Made by a program: the position numbers and the translations under genes
DNA from: Paguma larvata
Lineage: Eukaryota; Chordata; Mammalia; Carnivora; Viverridae
Assembly (NCBI GenBank): GCA_030068075.1
Contig: CM057829.1
Coordinates: 82,575,132 to 82,639,131, forward strand
DNA length: 64,000 bases
Direction: 5' to 3'
Part shown: positions 10,561-22,892 of the stretch, piece by piece
Layout: each line of letters opens with the position of its first letter
Numbering within the stretch: the first letter of the stretch is position 1
Notes under the pieces: generated by a model
The model's input: the letters and a program-made list of their open reading frames with translations, nothing else
The model's database searches: none
What the model was told of the DNA's origin: nothing

Positions 10561-13465
10561 AATACAATTTAACCTCTTTGAGGTTAAATCTTTTTTTTTC
10601 CCAATACTCTATATATTACTACATAGAATGGCAACCAGTATTAGAAATAGTATCCTTAAAGTAACTCTAATTCCATAAATAAATTTATCTTTATTCTTAT
10701 TTTTTAGAACTTTTCCTTGCTTCCAATTTTTCTTTGTAAATGTGGTTACCTTTGTGGTTTGCCTACTGCCTAACGGGGAATGTCTTTCAAGTCTAAGCAT
10801 TTTATTTATTACTATGTTTTAAAGAAGGATTGGTTCAGAAAGAGAGAGAGACAGTTCTGCTGGTTGATACTTTTCATTAATCTGGTGAATGATGCTATTA
10901 ATTCCCCTCATGGGAAGGTCTTAGGGTTTGGTCAAACAAGAGGCAAATGGATATAATATGACAGTGGAAGCCATAATATTTCTGAAATATAATATTTTGA
11001 GATTATATTCAAACATAAGTGTTTAATTTTGTTCTAAATCCCCTAATAGTTGACATTTGTAATCATCTTCTACTTATGAAGATATAGTACATCCCTCTTA
11101 CTGTGATGTTCTTTACCGTGGATTGTAGCTGGGGTGACATCATGAGTTTTGATGGTGCTCTGACTCCATTACTAATCTGGTTTATTTTCTTAAATGACTT
11201 ATAACCTGGATCAATATACATCTGTGTTTAGGATACTGTTTTGTTCAGGAAGGCTATAAAGTGATCCAAAATTGTATGGAGGCCACATAGTACCTACGTT
11301 AAACTTTACAAAATCTGGTTATCAAAAACAGTTATATAAAAAAAAGTTTACTTAACTTTCTTGCAATTTTCCCCGTCGATGGAATAGAGTGTCCTTTCTT
11401 AGCAGAATTATCATATGTGCATTTTGGGTTAACTTGCATATTTTCTGTCAGAACTATACATGTTTACCCCTGTTGGGAGGCAGTTAGGAAGGGAAGGGGT
11501 AATCTACAAAAGAAAGGAGCTCTTTTCACTGGAGATCCGTTTATTTTAAAACTAATACAGAATTGCATGAATTATTTTGACATTTTACTTGGAATCTGAA
11601 GTTTAGACTTGTTCTACTCATCTAAGCCATTAAAGATTAAAACATGTTCACTCTGTTTATTTTTTTAAAAAAACGTACACTATGTTAACTAACTAGAATT
11701 TAAACAAAAATTTGAAAAAAATAAAAATTAAAAAATGCAGAAGTTTTATATAGGTGGTAAAAAAGTTTGATATCAAGCCTGCTGCAATTAAAAATAGTCG
11801 TTTTTGTTAATTTTATGTAATGAATTCATAAATCTTTATTTTTATTGGTTTAAAATGATTTATCATGAACATTAATACCTTGTTAGTATGATATATTTTA
11901 CTTTCATCCTTCTTCTTTGCCTTCTTTCGTTTGTGAGAAAACCCAAAAGCAACTCGTTGGCATTGAAGAGCAAAATGTCTAACTGGCATGCACAATGAAA
12001 GTTTCCCTAGCTTTCCCTCTCTCTCTCTCTCTTTTTTTTTCTTTTTTTTTTTTTACGTTGAGTCTTGCACTGTTAATAAAATGTTGTTAACCCTTTTGTT
12101 TAGGGTCTCTCACCTTAAAACCATCTCAGAGGAACTCCTTTTATATGTAAATATATTTATATATATTTTTTTTTCAGTAGATTCACTTGCTCAGTAAATA
12201 CAGTTGATGGAAGAGTTCCTGGCAATCCATAAAAGAACAAGCTGTGGGGTTCCTCATTAATCTTCTAGTAGTTTCTGCTGTCATCCCTCTCTAAAGTTCC
12301 TTGCCTTGTAAAGTATTCGTGGTAGACACAGTGCTCTTGCTTTCCACTAAGCAATGTCGTCCAGCCAGACCCCAACAAAAGCCACATCTCCCTTGCAAAT
12401 AGTTTCAGCCTTCAGTTGTATTATTGGCTGGGGTTCTGAGCCATGAAAGGGAGACACTATTTGTTTAACTGTGCTTCACAATACAAACAAGCCGAGAAAA
12501 TACAACTCCTCTGGCCTTCTTTTGTGTCTCCCGATAGTAATATAGTTTTACTCTTAGTGACTGCAAAATTACTTTGCAAACAGATGTTAGTTTTTTTTTT
12601 CTTTTTAAAGTTTGTAAGCATTTCTTTAAATACCGTATCTTAATAACATAGTTGTGTGTAGAGTTATCAGATAAATAGAATATCTCACTGGTTCCCTTAT
12701 AAATAACATGTCAACCATCTGTAACATGAATTCCATATTAAGCCACAAATGTGAGTGACTGGAAATTGGAATTTAATAAGTTACTTAAATTTCTGACCAA
12801 CTTTTAACATGTTTCCTTTGTATAATATTAGTCAATTTTTAATTTCAAAATTAGGTTTATTGGGTAAACTTATTAAAAAGGGAAGACATATCTAAGTAGT
12901 ACCAAAAATTTGTTCTCAAAACCTGATAGGAATTGTGCTATACAAAACTTTATTGATACTATTCTAAACCTATTTAAAAAAAGTGATTTTCTTTGTAAAA
13001 GAGAAAATAATGGGACCAATCTAACACAAGGCCTCAGTTACTTTATGTGGTCTGTATGTACTTTGGAAAGCTGCAGACAATAATTCTTTGTAATATCGTC
13101 TATTTAGATAGATCAACTTGAAGCATATTACCATTGTCTTGATTCAAAAAATCCTTTCATTTAAGCAAAACTGCCACCTAAAATTGGTGGTCATGTAGGA
13201 AGGAAGATTTACATACATGAATATATCCCTTCATAAAATTTTACATTTTTTAAATTTATTTAGGATTCAAGTGCCCAGAAGAGAAAGATGTACGGGGCAA
13301 CCATCCTTGAAAAAAAGGAGGTATGAAATTTAAATACATGTGTATATACACACACACAACACACTATGAAATATTAAATAATATAGTTCGCTCTAAGAGA
13401 AAAACCAAAGTCATAAAAATCATATGCAAATCAAAATGGTTAATGGTTGGTTTTGAGACTCATGT
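10561..13465. other. Intronic DNA, mostly unassigned
   Basis: AT-rich sequence. About 11675-11745 resembles a carnivore L1 3' tail on the plus strand (ACTATGTTAACTAACTAGAA). A pyrimidine run lies at 12008-12054. No gene recognised. Confidence 0.4.
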
Positions 13466-13472
13466 CACACAC

Positions 13473-13668
13473 ACTGAATGTGCTTCTCAAAGTGTCATCT
13501 CTCAACTAGCAATGTCAATATCGCTTGGAACTTGTTAGAGATGCAAATTCTTTAGCCCCATTCTAGGCCTTAATGAATCCAAAACTCTGGGGATGGTGTC
13601 CCCAGTAAACTGAATTTAAACAACCCTCCACGTGCTTCTGATATCCTTTAATGTTTAAAAACCACTGC
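13473..13668 (-). mobile_element. MER5A-like hAT (Charlie) MITE
   Basis: The ends are imperfect inverted repeats: TGCTTCTCAAAGTGT at the left and, read from the right on the minus strand, CAGTGGTTTTTAAACATT. The interior has AACTTGTTAGAGATGCAAAT and AACTCTGGGGATGGTGTCC, as in MER5A-class non-autonomous hAT elements. It is nearly full length for this family (about 190 bases). Confidence 0.75.
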
Positions 13669-13669
13669 T

Positions 13670-16325
13670 TTATGCAGGGTACAGGGTAAGCAAGAGCTAA
13701 TGCTGATCCTCAATCAGTAGTCTTCCTAAACTGTCACTCCAGGGGAAACGCAAGGCAACACTTGGTCACTTGATAAAATGAAGATAATGATCTCTTGTTT
13801 CATATTTCTCAAGCACGCATGATCTTTTGGAACTCATATGAAGAAAATATTTACTATTCAAAGACAGGATGTTATTTTGAAACCTCTCTAAGAAGAAATG
13901 TGACTCAAGAACACCAAAGTATGTTTCGTTCAATCACTTTGGCAATATCGGTGGTGAATTTTATGACAGAGTCAGACCCGGATCATTGTTTTGTTATATT
14001 GCAACCCTCACCCCCAAGCAGAGTGCTCATAGCAAGTTATTACCACTAGAAAGACGCATCAGTCTCTCCCAAACTCTGCATTCTGTTTATTATTCTAGTA
14101 AAATAGCCATGACTTATGAAGCAGAATATCAAAATTTAAACACAATTCTAGTGTTTAATGATATGTTGAGGTACATTAAGCCAATGGTATATTTTGAAAA
14201 AACTTACTTATTGCTCTCTATATTTCTGGTAGACACAAACTAGACTGTACCTAGTAGTAAACACATTCAACAATCAACTAAGATTTTGCTCTGTAGGTTT
14301 ACATTTAATTTTTCTCATTCTGCTATTGATCAAATGTTACTATTGATTCCATCTAACAGAGTATGTTATTTATAAATCTTGGGAAGGTAAAATACTTAAT
14401 TTCTTTATATATCAGTTTTCTCATCTATGAATTAGGGCTAAATTTATGTCTAAAAATTTATTTGCTAAAATTGGAATAATCTTGACCAAACAGTGAGATT
14501 TAAAAATGTACAGCACTTAAAATAATACCTGGCAAGTAACTCTACTCGCTTCATTTTAGCTATCACCATTATTATTTTTATCTTAAAATTTCATAATTAA
14601 TTTCTAAAATCAGGAATTTAAAAAATATTTCATTTACTGTGCTAATCATTTTGCATTATACACATATACTGGATCATTGTTTTCTACATTTGAAATTAAT
14701 ATAATGTTATATATTGATTATACCTCAGCAAAAGATTTTTAATTACAATTAAATTTTTAAAATATCTTATTATGGTATGATACTAAGAGTTATAAAAATC
14801 CTTTTTATATATTAGAGAATAGACTTTTTATTTTAAAAAGAGACTCAATATTAAAATTCCTTTATAGGTTATAAAATAATTGTCATGGTGAACATTTGCA
14901 TCACTAGACATAAATTTCCTTTGCTTTTTATCTAAAATTGTCCCATGAGAGTCTGAGACAGAGCTAGGAATAGCAATAGTTAAAGGAATACCGCACAGAG
15001 CAGTCGTTTCTCAGGAGACGCAATCCACACACCTACTGTACATTTTTGGAATGTGCTTTAAGTCACTCTCTGAAAGTAGTATAATAAAGTGCACATCAGG
15101 AATGGGAATGAGTCCATTCTCACCATCTGTTCCTAATTTTTTTTTGAGCTGAAGACTCTGTATTATTAAACCACTGTGTAAAATGTTAAAATGGTATTAG
15201 AAATCTGAGTTACATCCAAGAGACTTCAGAGTATTTGAAAAAATATTGATAGCTGCATTACAGTGAGGGGTAAAAATAAAGCAAGCCCTCTATTCTCAGG
15301 TAACCCTCAACTTCACTTTCTAAACTTACCACAAGTTTAAAGTTCTTCCAAGTACATTGTCAGCCAAATTGCGTGTATATTTAATTTCTATATAAACATG
15401 TACAGTTTTGTACCCTGCTTCTTTTACCCTCACTTTAGCTAATAATAATTTTAATATATCCTCTAGCCCCCAAATCACAAAATCTTAAGAGCTCACATGG
15501 TCCCATGACAGAACCTGTGTGATTTTCTGAAGACCTCATAATTTCAGACTGTTTTCAACAGAAATGTAAGTGATTTGACTTACTTTCCCCAAGGAATGTG
15601 GACAACAATGTTTACATTACTTCTTTGTGGCATCCTTGACAACTCCCAGAACCTTCTATAAAAACTGCCTGGGTTGAGAATGGTTCCAGGTATATACAGG
15701 TTTCCAATGGGATTTTAAAAGATGCAAAAGCCTTCTTGGCTCCAAAATATCTCCATCCATAGTCCTGCCAATATCCTAGAAAGTCCCCCATCAATCACTA
15801 CTCTATACTGGGATTAAAAGATATGGTTAAAATGCAAATATACTCTGTGTTAAATATAGTCAACATTTATTCAGCATGTGTACTGAGATAAGCATTGTAG
15901 TCTGTTGGTTTACATGAATGTAAATGCTTCAGCAGGAGGGAGGGCCTGCAATTATCTTTGCCCCAATCCAGTCTGTCAAACAGGCATTTGAGTATGTGAG
16001 GGATGCCCTTCTCATTTTCTTAGGAGATAAAAGCCTAGTTAATTAATTTACTCATAAGATGTTCTTGGAAATACCTCACTACTTGATTGGGTGGCAAGAG
16101 TCTGTCTCAAAAACTCTCCCTGGGAGATTAGGCTAATTACTTGATCCCATTTTTTTATGAGCTCATATCATATTGGTTCCTAGAGAATATGGATGTCTGA
16201 CCCCCTTTTGACCGAGGTCATATTTTTCTCTAATTTATCTTGATTCATTTCCAATGGACAAAACCCTGAATGCTTTTCTGCTCATAATCTCTTTCAATTT
16301 TCTGACGTGTCTCCTGGGATGACCT
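13670..16325. other. Intronic DNA, mostly unassigned
   Basis: A degraded MIR may lie at 14370-14570 on the plus strand (CAGTTTTCTCATCTATGAAT, then AATAATACCTGGCAAGTAAC). Otherwise I see no gene and no nameable repeat. Confidence 0.4.
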
Positions 16326-16329
16326 GAAT

Positions 16330-16800
16330 TTCTTCTGATACATTCACTGACTGCGGCTCTGCTACCACATTCTAGTCAGAAAAGAACCATTTGCTCTTAC
16401 ATGCTTCTCCTCTCTAATCTTAGGAGCTTGGGTTGGTACTGTCTTCATGATCTGTGCCCACTTCTTGGGTTATCCTCCACGAGCATCCATCCGCCATCTT
16501 ACTCTCCTACTTACTGATTCCACTTCCGCCCGGACGCAATCCTCCTTTCTTGCTCTCTCACCACATTACGATCTGTGCATTTTGATCTCCAGGCTGGAAT
16601 CAAACACTGAACATATTTGTTCCTATGTTTATGCATATGGGGCCTCCCCTTTCCTCTTAGTAAAATGCTTTTTGCATTTTCTGTGTTCTCCACTCATTTG
16701 TAAATTCCTATCCCAATACAGGAAACTTTGTTTTTCCTTCCCATCTCACACACATCACACAATCCACCTGAAGTTTTATTCTGCCTTAGTATCACTCAAG
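16330..16800 (+). repeat. Possible L2 relic
   Basis: The stretch TGACTGCGGCTCTGCTACCA, the ordered CCACATTACGATCTGTGCAT and TCCACTCATTTGTAAATTCC loosely follow L2 3' order. The match is weak. A 129-codon open frame at 16447-16836 has no recognisable protein character. Confidence 0.3.
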
Positions 16801-16859
16801 GGTGATTTATTGTTGAGGACCAACAATAAAAGTTAAAATAACGTTAATAATAATTAACA

Positions 16860-16995
16860 GCACTGAGTTCTTACATGTGCAATGTATTGTTTCTAGTGTT
16901 TTGCATTTATTATGTTTAATTCTCACACAACTCTATAAAGTTGGTAATATTATCCGTATTATAAGAAAAATAAAGAACAACTTGTGAGGTAAGAT
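16860..16995 (-). repeat. MIR fragment (antisense)
   Basis: TTTGCATTTATTATGTTTAA, TTCTCACACAACTCTATAAA and TTATCCGTATTATAAGAAAA follow the reverse-complement MIR pattern. Confidence 0.55.
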
Positions 16996-17287
16996 TAATA
17001 TTGATCTCGGTGAGAACAATGGAATGGGAAGGAAAGAAATAACTCTCTAAAGTTGATCTTCCATTAACCTTCTGCTACAACTTCCAGTAAGTGTAGCTGA
17101 TGTCTTCCCATCTTTACCTCCCTCCTCTCTTCTGCACTTTATCCAGAGACCCAGCCCTATCAGAGAAGAAATACTCAGATATTTTCAGAATGATTTTCCT
17201 CTCAAAAGTGGATAGGACTTACTTCTGCTGTTTGTGTACCTAAATCTACCATTAGCCCTTATAGCCCTTTTTCTATTACCCTCTTCC

Positions 17288-17334
17288 TCCTTACAGTATG
17301 ATAAGGCTAACATACTCCTTACAGTATGATAAGG
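17288..17334. repeat. Two-copy 19-base tandem duplication
   Basis: tccttacagtatgataagg occurs at 17288-17306 and exactly again at 17316-17334. Each copy has a short self-complementary end pair (CCTTA/TAAGG). Confidence 0.95.
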
Positions 17335-17582
17335 AGGAGGAGGGTAGTAGAATAAGTTTATTTTTTCTTCTTGCCTTCATTTATGGCAATGACATTATAA
17401 AAAAACCTTTAATGTGCTGTATACTTGGTTTAAGAATAGAGTGAGGAAAGAAGACAGGAAATTATTTTCTATCCTATCATGAGTCAGAAGGCATAGAAAT
17501 CTTTGCTGGGAAAGTAGTCACAAAAAAAAAAAAAACAAATTCTTGGCAGGTAAATACTTAGATTTCTTTTTAAGTGTTCTTT

Positions 17583-17788
17583 TTTAATGTACGTTTATTC
17601 ATTTTTGGGCTGAGAGAGAGAGCACAAATGGGGAAGGGCAGAGAGAGAGAGGGAGACACAGAATCTGAAGCAGGCTCTCATCTCCAAGCTATTGGCACAG
17701 AGTCCAACACAAGATTGAACCCACGAACCATGAGATTATTACCGGAGCCAAAGTCGGACACTCAACCGACTGAGCCAACCAGGTACCC
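17583..17788 (-). repeat. Carnivore SINE, minus
   Basis: It shows a GA tract, GAATCTGAAGCAGGCTCTCA, CCATGAGATTATTACCGGAG, and ends CGACTGAGCCAACCAGGTAC (reverse of the head). Confidence 0.92.
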
Positions 17789-17818
17789 ACACTTAGGTTT
17801 CTTAAAAAACAAAAGCAA

Positions 17819-17870
17819 AAAAAGACAGGGAGAGAAATGGAGAGAGAAAGAGAGACAGAGAGAGAGAAAC

Positions 17871-17910
<40 letters not shown>
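17819..17910. repeat. (GA)n / GAGACA simple repeat
   Basis: About 90 bases of purine with repeating AGAGAGAGACAGAGAG units directly follow the SINE at 17583-17788. Confidence 0.93.
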
Positions 17911-17913
<3 letters not shown>

Positions 17914-18189
17914 TGATATAAAGGTATTCAAGTTTGAAAATTATCCCCAAGAATATACACCAATCGTAAGTACTAGCCTCTCTGGCAGTCCCTCAGGAAC
18001 CAACCCACTCGAATCAGTTTATGAAAACTGGAATGTGTGGCTCAGAACCAGCTTGACTGAAAAGCTATTTAGCAGCGACTTCTAGACATCTGAGTTTTCT
18101 TCTGCATACTTTACTCACATATACAAAGTTGTACCCGTTGACTGGTTCCTACAGTGTCATTACACAACTTACTAGAGCACGTTAACATT

Positions 18190-18420
18190 TTCTAGGCAGA
18201 GGTGGCTAACATTTACTGAGTACTTACTCTATATGCTCTTTACAAGCACAATTTTATGTAATCAACACATCAACCCTTATAGGACAGGTGTTTTTGTCTC
18301 TCTTTTAATGATGAAGAAAAAGTTTAGAGAGTTTAAGTGATTTGTCTAAGGTCACATATAGGATGCAGCAGAATATGTCCCCAGATCTTCTGTTATTCAA
18401 AAACTTTTGCTCTTAGTGAC
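18190..18420 (-). repeat. MIR element (antisense)
   Basis: The sequence GCTAACATTTACTGAGTACT, then TTAATGATGAAGAAAAAGTT, then GTGATTTGTCTAAGGTCACA is the reverse complement of MIR in proper order. Confidence 0.75.
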
Positions 18421-19065
18421 CATATTAGTGGCCCTCTCTCTCTCCCTCTCTGGTCATCACAGCATAGTTGTGAATCCTGAAATTTTTGATAGTACACTTG
18501 AATCAAGTGATTAAAATACTCAAAAGAACACTAAACAAGTTAGCAATAATTACAATGCAATCACTACCACAGCATAACAGTGTTTCACTCTATCTATAAA
18601 AAGATCCATGCTTCTCAAGCACAGGCCACTGTTGGAGCTGGACTGTTCACTGCCCATTTAAACAAACACTGTTATATACTCACCAGGGAGAGTTCTCACA
18701 CGTCACGCTTAATCTGAGTTTGTTCTCTGTCACTGCTTAACGTTAAACTGTGCTTCACTCCTACATAGAGCATCTTGTACCCAGCTCTAAACCATAATAA
18801 AGGACTCTCTCATCTCAATGTTCACTCATTAGACACTGTTTAATATTATGTATATTCTGTTTTAACAAAAATTAAATAATATACATTGATCAAAATATAC
18901 TAGTGCATTAGAACTTCAAAATACATTTCATTCCAGTGGTAGACACAGACGAAGTGTGAATTCTCATGAGCATAGAGAGAGGTCATGGACGAGAGAAGCA
19001 GTGACCTTGGATCTGGGCCACAACGAAAAAGTAGGCTTTTACCAATTGAGGAAGAGAGGAAAGGT
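18421..19065. other. Intronic DNA, nothing recognised
   Basis: There is a short TC tract near 18432-18450. No gene or repeat family recognised. Confidence 0.35.
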
Positions 19066-19069
19066 ATTC

Positions 19070-19460
19070 CATATAAGATGAGCAGCTCTAATGAAGGGCC
19101 AGAAGAGACAAGCACAGACATTGTTTGGAATTGCGGACTGGGTTATACTGGGTAGAGCTAAAAGTACAGGTTAGAGAGTAGCAGAATAACAGACTGAAAA
19201 ATTAGGTGTCGTGTTGATCATAAATATGGTGACAATAAAACTTTTTTTGAATTAGAATACTTTGAGAATAGAAGGGGGCGCTATAAATAATGATACCACA
19301 ACAATGGATATAAACTGGAGCTTTCCTGAACAAAAAAGGATAAATGGTCACCCTGGTCATAAAGAGCCTTAAATGTTATGCTAAGAAAGTAATGGAGATA
19401 CTTAATCATAGGCACACTTTTAAGACAGCGTATTTCAGCTGTAGAGTCCAAGAGGTATCA
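19070..19460 (-). repeat. Probable L2 fragment (antisense)
   Basis: Phrases such as GGTCATAAAGAGCCTTAAAT, GAAAGTAATGGAGATACTTA and an AAGGGCCAGAAGAGACAAGC block resemble reverse L2. It is strongly diverged. Confidence 0.45.
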
Positions 19461-19502
19461 ACAAAGAATTGGGAATGACAGACCTATTAAAATATAATTT
19501 CA

Positions 19503-19710
19503 GGGGTGCCTGGGTGGCTCAGTCGGTTGAGCATCCGACTTCACTCAGGTCATGATCTCGTGGTCCATGAGTTCAAGCCCCGCATCGGGCTCTGTGCTGA
19601 CAGGTCAGAGCCTGGATCCTACTTCGGATTCTGTCTCCCTCTCTCTCTGCCCCTCCCCCGCTCATGCTCTGTCTTTCTCTGTCTCAAAAATAAATAAACA
19701 TTAAAAAATT
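19503..19710 (+). repeat. Young felid SINE with clear target-site duplication
   Basis: This copy lies close to the feline consensus (GGGTGCCTGGGTGGCTCAGT ... TCAAAAATAAATAAACATTA). It is flanked by ttaaaatataatttca (19487-19502) and ttaaaatgtaatttca (19711-19726), a 16-base duplication with one mismatch. It is probably a felid-lineage insertion. Confidence 0.96.
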
Positions 19711-19726
19711 TTAAAATGTAATTTCA

Positions 19727-20945
19727 AAGAAACAGGTAAGTACTAGGGACTTCCTGTCTCTAGTCTTCACCTGAAGTTCAGTGTCTTCCAGGGAGCCTTC
19801 TTTGATCTCCTTCCTAGATTCTTTGAAGAGGCCAGCCACCACCTAGACCTGTCTTCTTCACTCAAGTTCTGAACCAAATGAAAGAAATAGGCAATAAAGA
19901 GAAAGAGCCAAAATGCCATCTTTATTGCTGATAAAATCTGTGTTGAAAAATGTGGCTTATATCCGTAGGCAAACATGCTTCCTAATATCAAATCCCAAAC
20001 CATAGGCACCTCTGGGCTGGGGCAAGATCCTTCTACTCCTTGGGGCAGCACCTAAACTTGGGAGTGCTGGCCCACCCCAGACAGCAGGTCATTCCCAAAA
20101 GAGAAGAAGGGAAATGTTAAGTTCAAGTTTTTCAATGAGAAAAGGTGTTGTATTCCCCTGGATTAAAGAAAGAGGCAGAGAGAGGACAGGAGTGTTCCAC
20201 TAATTTTACTTACTGTGACATGAAAGGAAATATTTGGGTGTGGGTGGGTGGGAATTCTATTACCTCCTAACAGTCCTTATCTCGAAAAAATTTTTCTGGA
20301 CTCATTATTTGCCATGAGCTGTCCATTCAGTTGTTAGACGTATTTGCATATTCACTCCCTTGTTCTATAGTGATATCTGCCATACTTTTATACACTTGTT
20401 TATTTGCTTATCTTTTATCCCCAAATATAGTAACGCTCTCTTACCCAGTCTCCACAACTGCTGGATTAGCAGGCATTCAACTCTTCCTCTGTAAATGACA
20501 CCACCTGCTGCCCGAGGCACTGCGAATATTGGTTACTTGTAGGCCACGCCCCAGCATACCTGTGCACTTCGTTTTCACCAGAGACATTTATGCTTCACAA
20601 AAGTGCGATGAATTTGTTTTTAAAGAAGAATTTGTTTTCAAATTTGCTTATAACAGTCTAAATAAAATTGTAACTATCTAATGTAATTACATATTATAAA
20701 AGTAACAAAATATAAGTGTGACAAAACTTGGATATAGTAAAATTAAGCCAAATGCTTTCAAAAGGCTCAAGAAAGAAAAGTTAAGGTTATATAAGTAAGA
20801 CCATATACTAGATTAGAAAAAGAAAAATAATACAGAAGGATTTTGCACACATAGATCTTCAGAAAAATCTTTAAGTTCTATCTCCAGAGAAACAAAGACT
20901 AGAAATTATAAATAATATATTATTAGGGTCCAATCACTACACCCG
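19727..20945. other. Intronic DNA, mostly unassigned
   Basis: A weak L2-like patch (CCAGGGAGCCTTCTTTGATC) lies near 19788. Otherwise no gene or repeat could be named. Confidence 0.35.
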
Positions 20946-20949
20946 TGTT

Positions 20950-21050
20950 TTTGGTTTTTTTAAGTTCTTTATCTTTTAAATAATTTATTGTCAAATTGGT
21001 TTCCATATAACACCCAATGCTCATCCCAACAAGTGCCCTCCTTTTTAAAG
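20950..21050 (-). repeat. Felid-type L1 3' end (antisense)
   Basis: AATAATTTATTGTCAAATTG followed by GGTTTCCATATAACACCCAA and TGCTCATCCCAACAAGTGCC is the reverse of the felid L1 3' terminus. Only about 100 bases remain. Confidence 0.75.
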
Positions 21051-21164
21051 TTCTTATATCAAAAGGCTGGTGGATGAGTAGTCATTAATATATTTTAAGT
21101 TAAAATAGAATGCTTAATCTGTATGTTATCATTATTTGTAATCCTGATTTAAGTTTATTTCACT

Positions 21165-21430
21165 ACCATAGGTGGACATTGAGGGCGGGGATCATGTTTA
21201 AGAATCTGTTGTATTCTCACTCGGTAGTCTTGTGGTTCTAACAAATATTGTTAGAGGTATTGGTGATGGTGATGGTGGTAGTGACAGTCATTGAAGAACA
21301 GACTAGATCTGAAAAATAGGAAGGAATCTTGAAAACTATCATTTCCTGCACTAATAACGGAGTAAACTGAGACTCCAAAACAATTTGATCATTGTCACAC
21401 ACACAGCTAACAGCTGATATTTAATAGAGA
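21165..21430. repeat. L2 tail followed by MIR-like fragment
   Basis: GTGGACATTGAGGGCGGGGA resembles an L2 3' tail on the plus strand. 21290-21430 (TAAACTGAGACTCCAAAACA, then CATTGTCACACACACAGCTA) follows reverse-complement MIR. Both are diverged. Confidence 0.45.
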
Positions 21431-22010
21431 ATGAAGTGTTGGATATTTCTGTTGCCGGTTGGGTTTAGAATTCAAATATGCTCAGAAATATTATTAAAAA
21501 TGAAAATATTCTTCTATGTTTTCTTCTACCTTTCTGTAACATTAACCTGAATTCTCCCTGTTTCTGCCATTCAGAACTCTCATAGCCTTTTATTCACATA
21601 ATTCATATGCTCCTTTTCACTAGGACAATTCTCCGTTTCTCCTGGTCAATTATCACAAGGAATTAACTTTAAAGGGATAATATTCTGCCAAAATGCATGC
21701 TTACTTCCGAAAGAAAAAGCTCTTTCTCTGCAGAAAAACACAAGAATATCACATCAGCCTTAAGTGCACGTGCATGTTTACCTGGGATATTTTGCATTAA
21801 GTTACTGTATTTATTTGAGGGAAAAGCAGTCATGCACCATGTATAGCACTCTAGAGAGGAGAAGCATTACCTGTGTTGAGAACTGGTGACATATGGCCAA
21901 GATACTGGTTGGGGTGTAGTCGCAAATCTGCTCTGCCTTAAATTATTCACAGATGAGAATGACTGTGGAGGGAAGACACAGCCTTTTGTCCCAGTGGTTA
22001 GAGAATCTTT
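21431..22010. other. Intronic DNA, nothing recognised
   Basis: No gene or repeat could be named. Confidence 0.35.
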
Positions 22011-22027
22011 TCAAGTTAAATATGAAG

Positions 22028-22256
22028 GAGTGCCTGGGTTGCTCAATTAGGTAAGTGTCTGACTCTTGATACTGCCTCAGGTCATGATCTCATGGTCAAG
22101 ATCTGGTGGTCATGATCTCAGGGTCATGAGATCAAGTCCCACATCCAGCCCAGCATCTTGGGATTCTCTCTGCTGCTTGGAATTCTCTCTCTCTCCTTTC
22201 ACTCCCCCCCCCCTTGCATTCTCTCTCTCTCAAAATAAATAAATAAACTTAAAAAA
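22028..22256 (+). repeat. Carnivore SINE with perfect target-site duplication and internal duplication
   Basis: The SINE is flanked by aagttaaatatgaag at 22013-22027 and again, perfectly, at 22257-22271. Its middle is locally duplicated: GGTCATGATCTCA occurs at about 22080 and 22112, near the internal promoter B box. It ends in a TC tract and AAATAAATAAATAAACTT. Confidence 0.96.
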
Positions 22257-22654
22257 AAGTTAAATATGAAGACCAAGACAGACCTAATGTTGCTCTAATA
22301 TGAGAAAAAAGATGCTATTGTCTTCAACAACTTCCTTTAAAAAACACTTTATTAAGATGCTTTTTGTTTTTTTAAATTGTTCTTCAATAACTCCTTTAAA
22401 GAAAAGTAGGAAATTGTTTAACAGTATGTGATGATACATAGGAGAAGAATAAAAATTAAAATTTTGTACATGGGAGATGTGTATATATAAGTCATGTATA
22501 AACATATATATTAGTAATAAATATTGGAATTAGATAAGACAAAGTACCCAAATAATTTTATTTGAATGGACTACCAGTGATTTGTCTTCACTCTGTTTCC
22601 TACTTTTTTGTCTTGGTTTTGTCTTATATTTTTTACATTAAAAAAAAGTTTGCA

Positions 22655-22824
22655 GGGACGCCTGCGTGGCTCAGTTAAGTGTCCGACTTCGGCTCAGGTC
22701 ATGATCTCACGGTTCCTGAGTTCCAGCCCTGAGTCGGGCTCTATGCTGAAAGCTCAGAGCCTGGAGCCTGATTCTGATTCTGTGTTCCCCTCTTTGCCCC
22801 TCCCTCACTTGTACTCTCTCTCTT

Positions 22825-22868
<44 letters not shown>

Positions 22869-22892
22869 AAAAATAAATAAACATTAAAAAAT
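22655..22892 (+). repeat. Carnivore SINE with long TC tract
   Basis: The element runs GGGACGCCTGCGTGGCTCAG to AAAAATAAATAAACATTAAA. The head lacks a few bases after GGCTCAG, and the TC tract at 22814-22868 is longer than usual. The copy is otherwise near consensus. Confidence 0.94.

Noticed and set aside
16447..16836. 129-codon plus-strand frame
   Set aside because: It lies over a probable L2 relic, has no domain character and no splice or promoter context.
17574..17921. 115-codon frame rich in Arg and Glu
   Set aside because: It is the translation of a SINE and the adjacent GA microsatellite.
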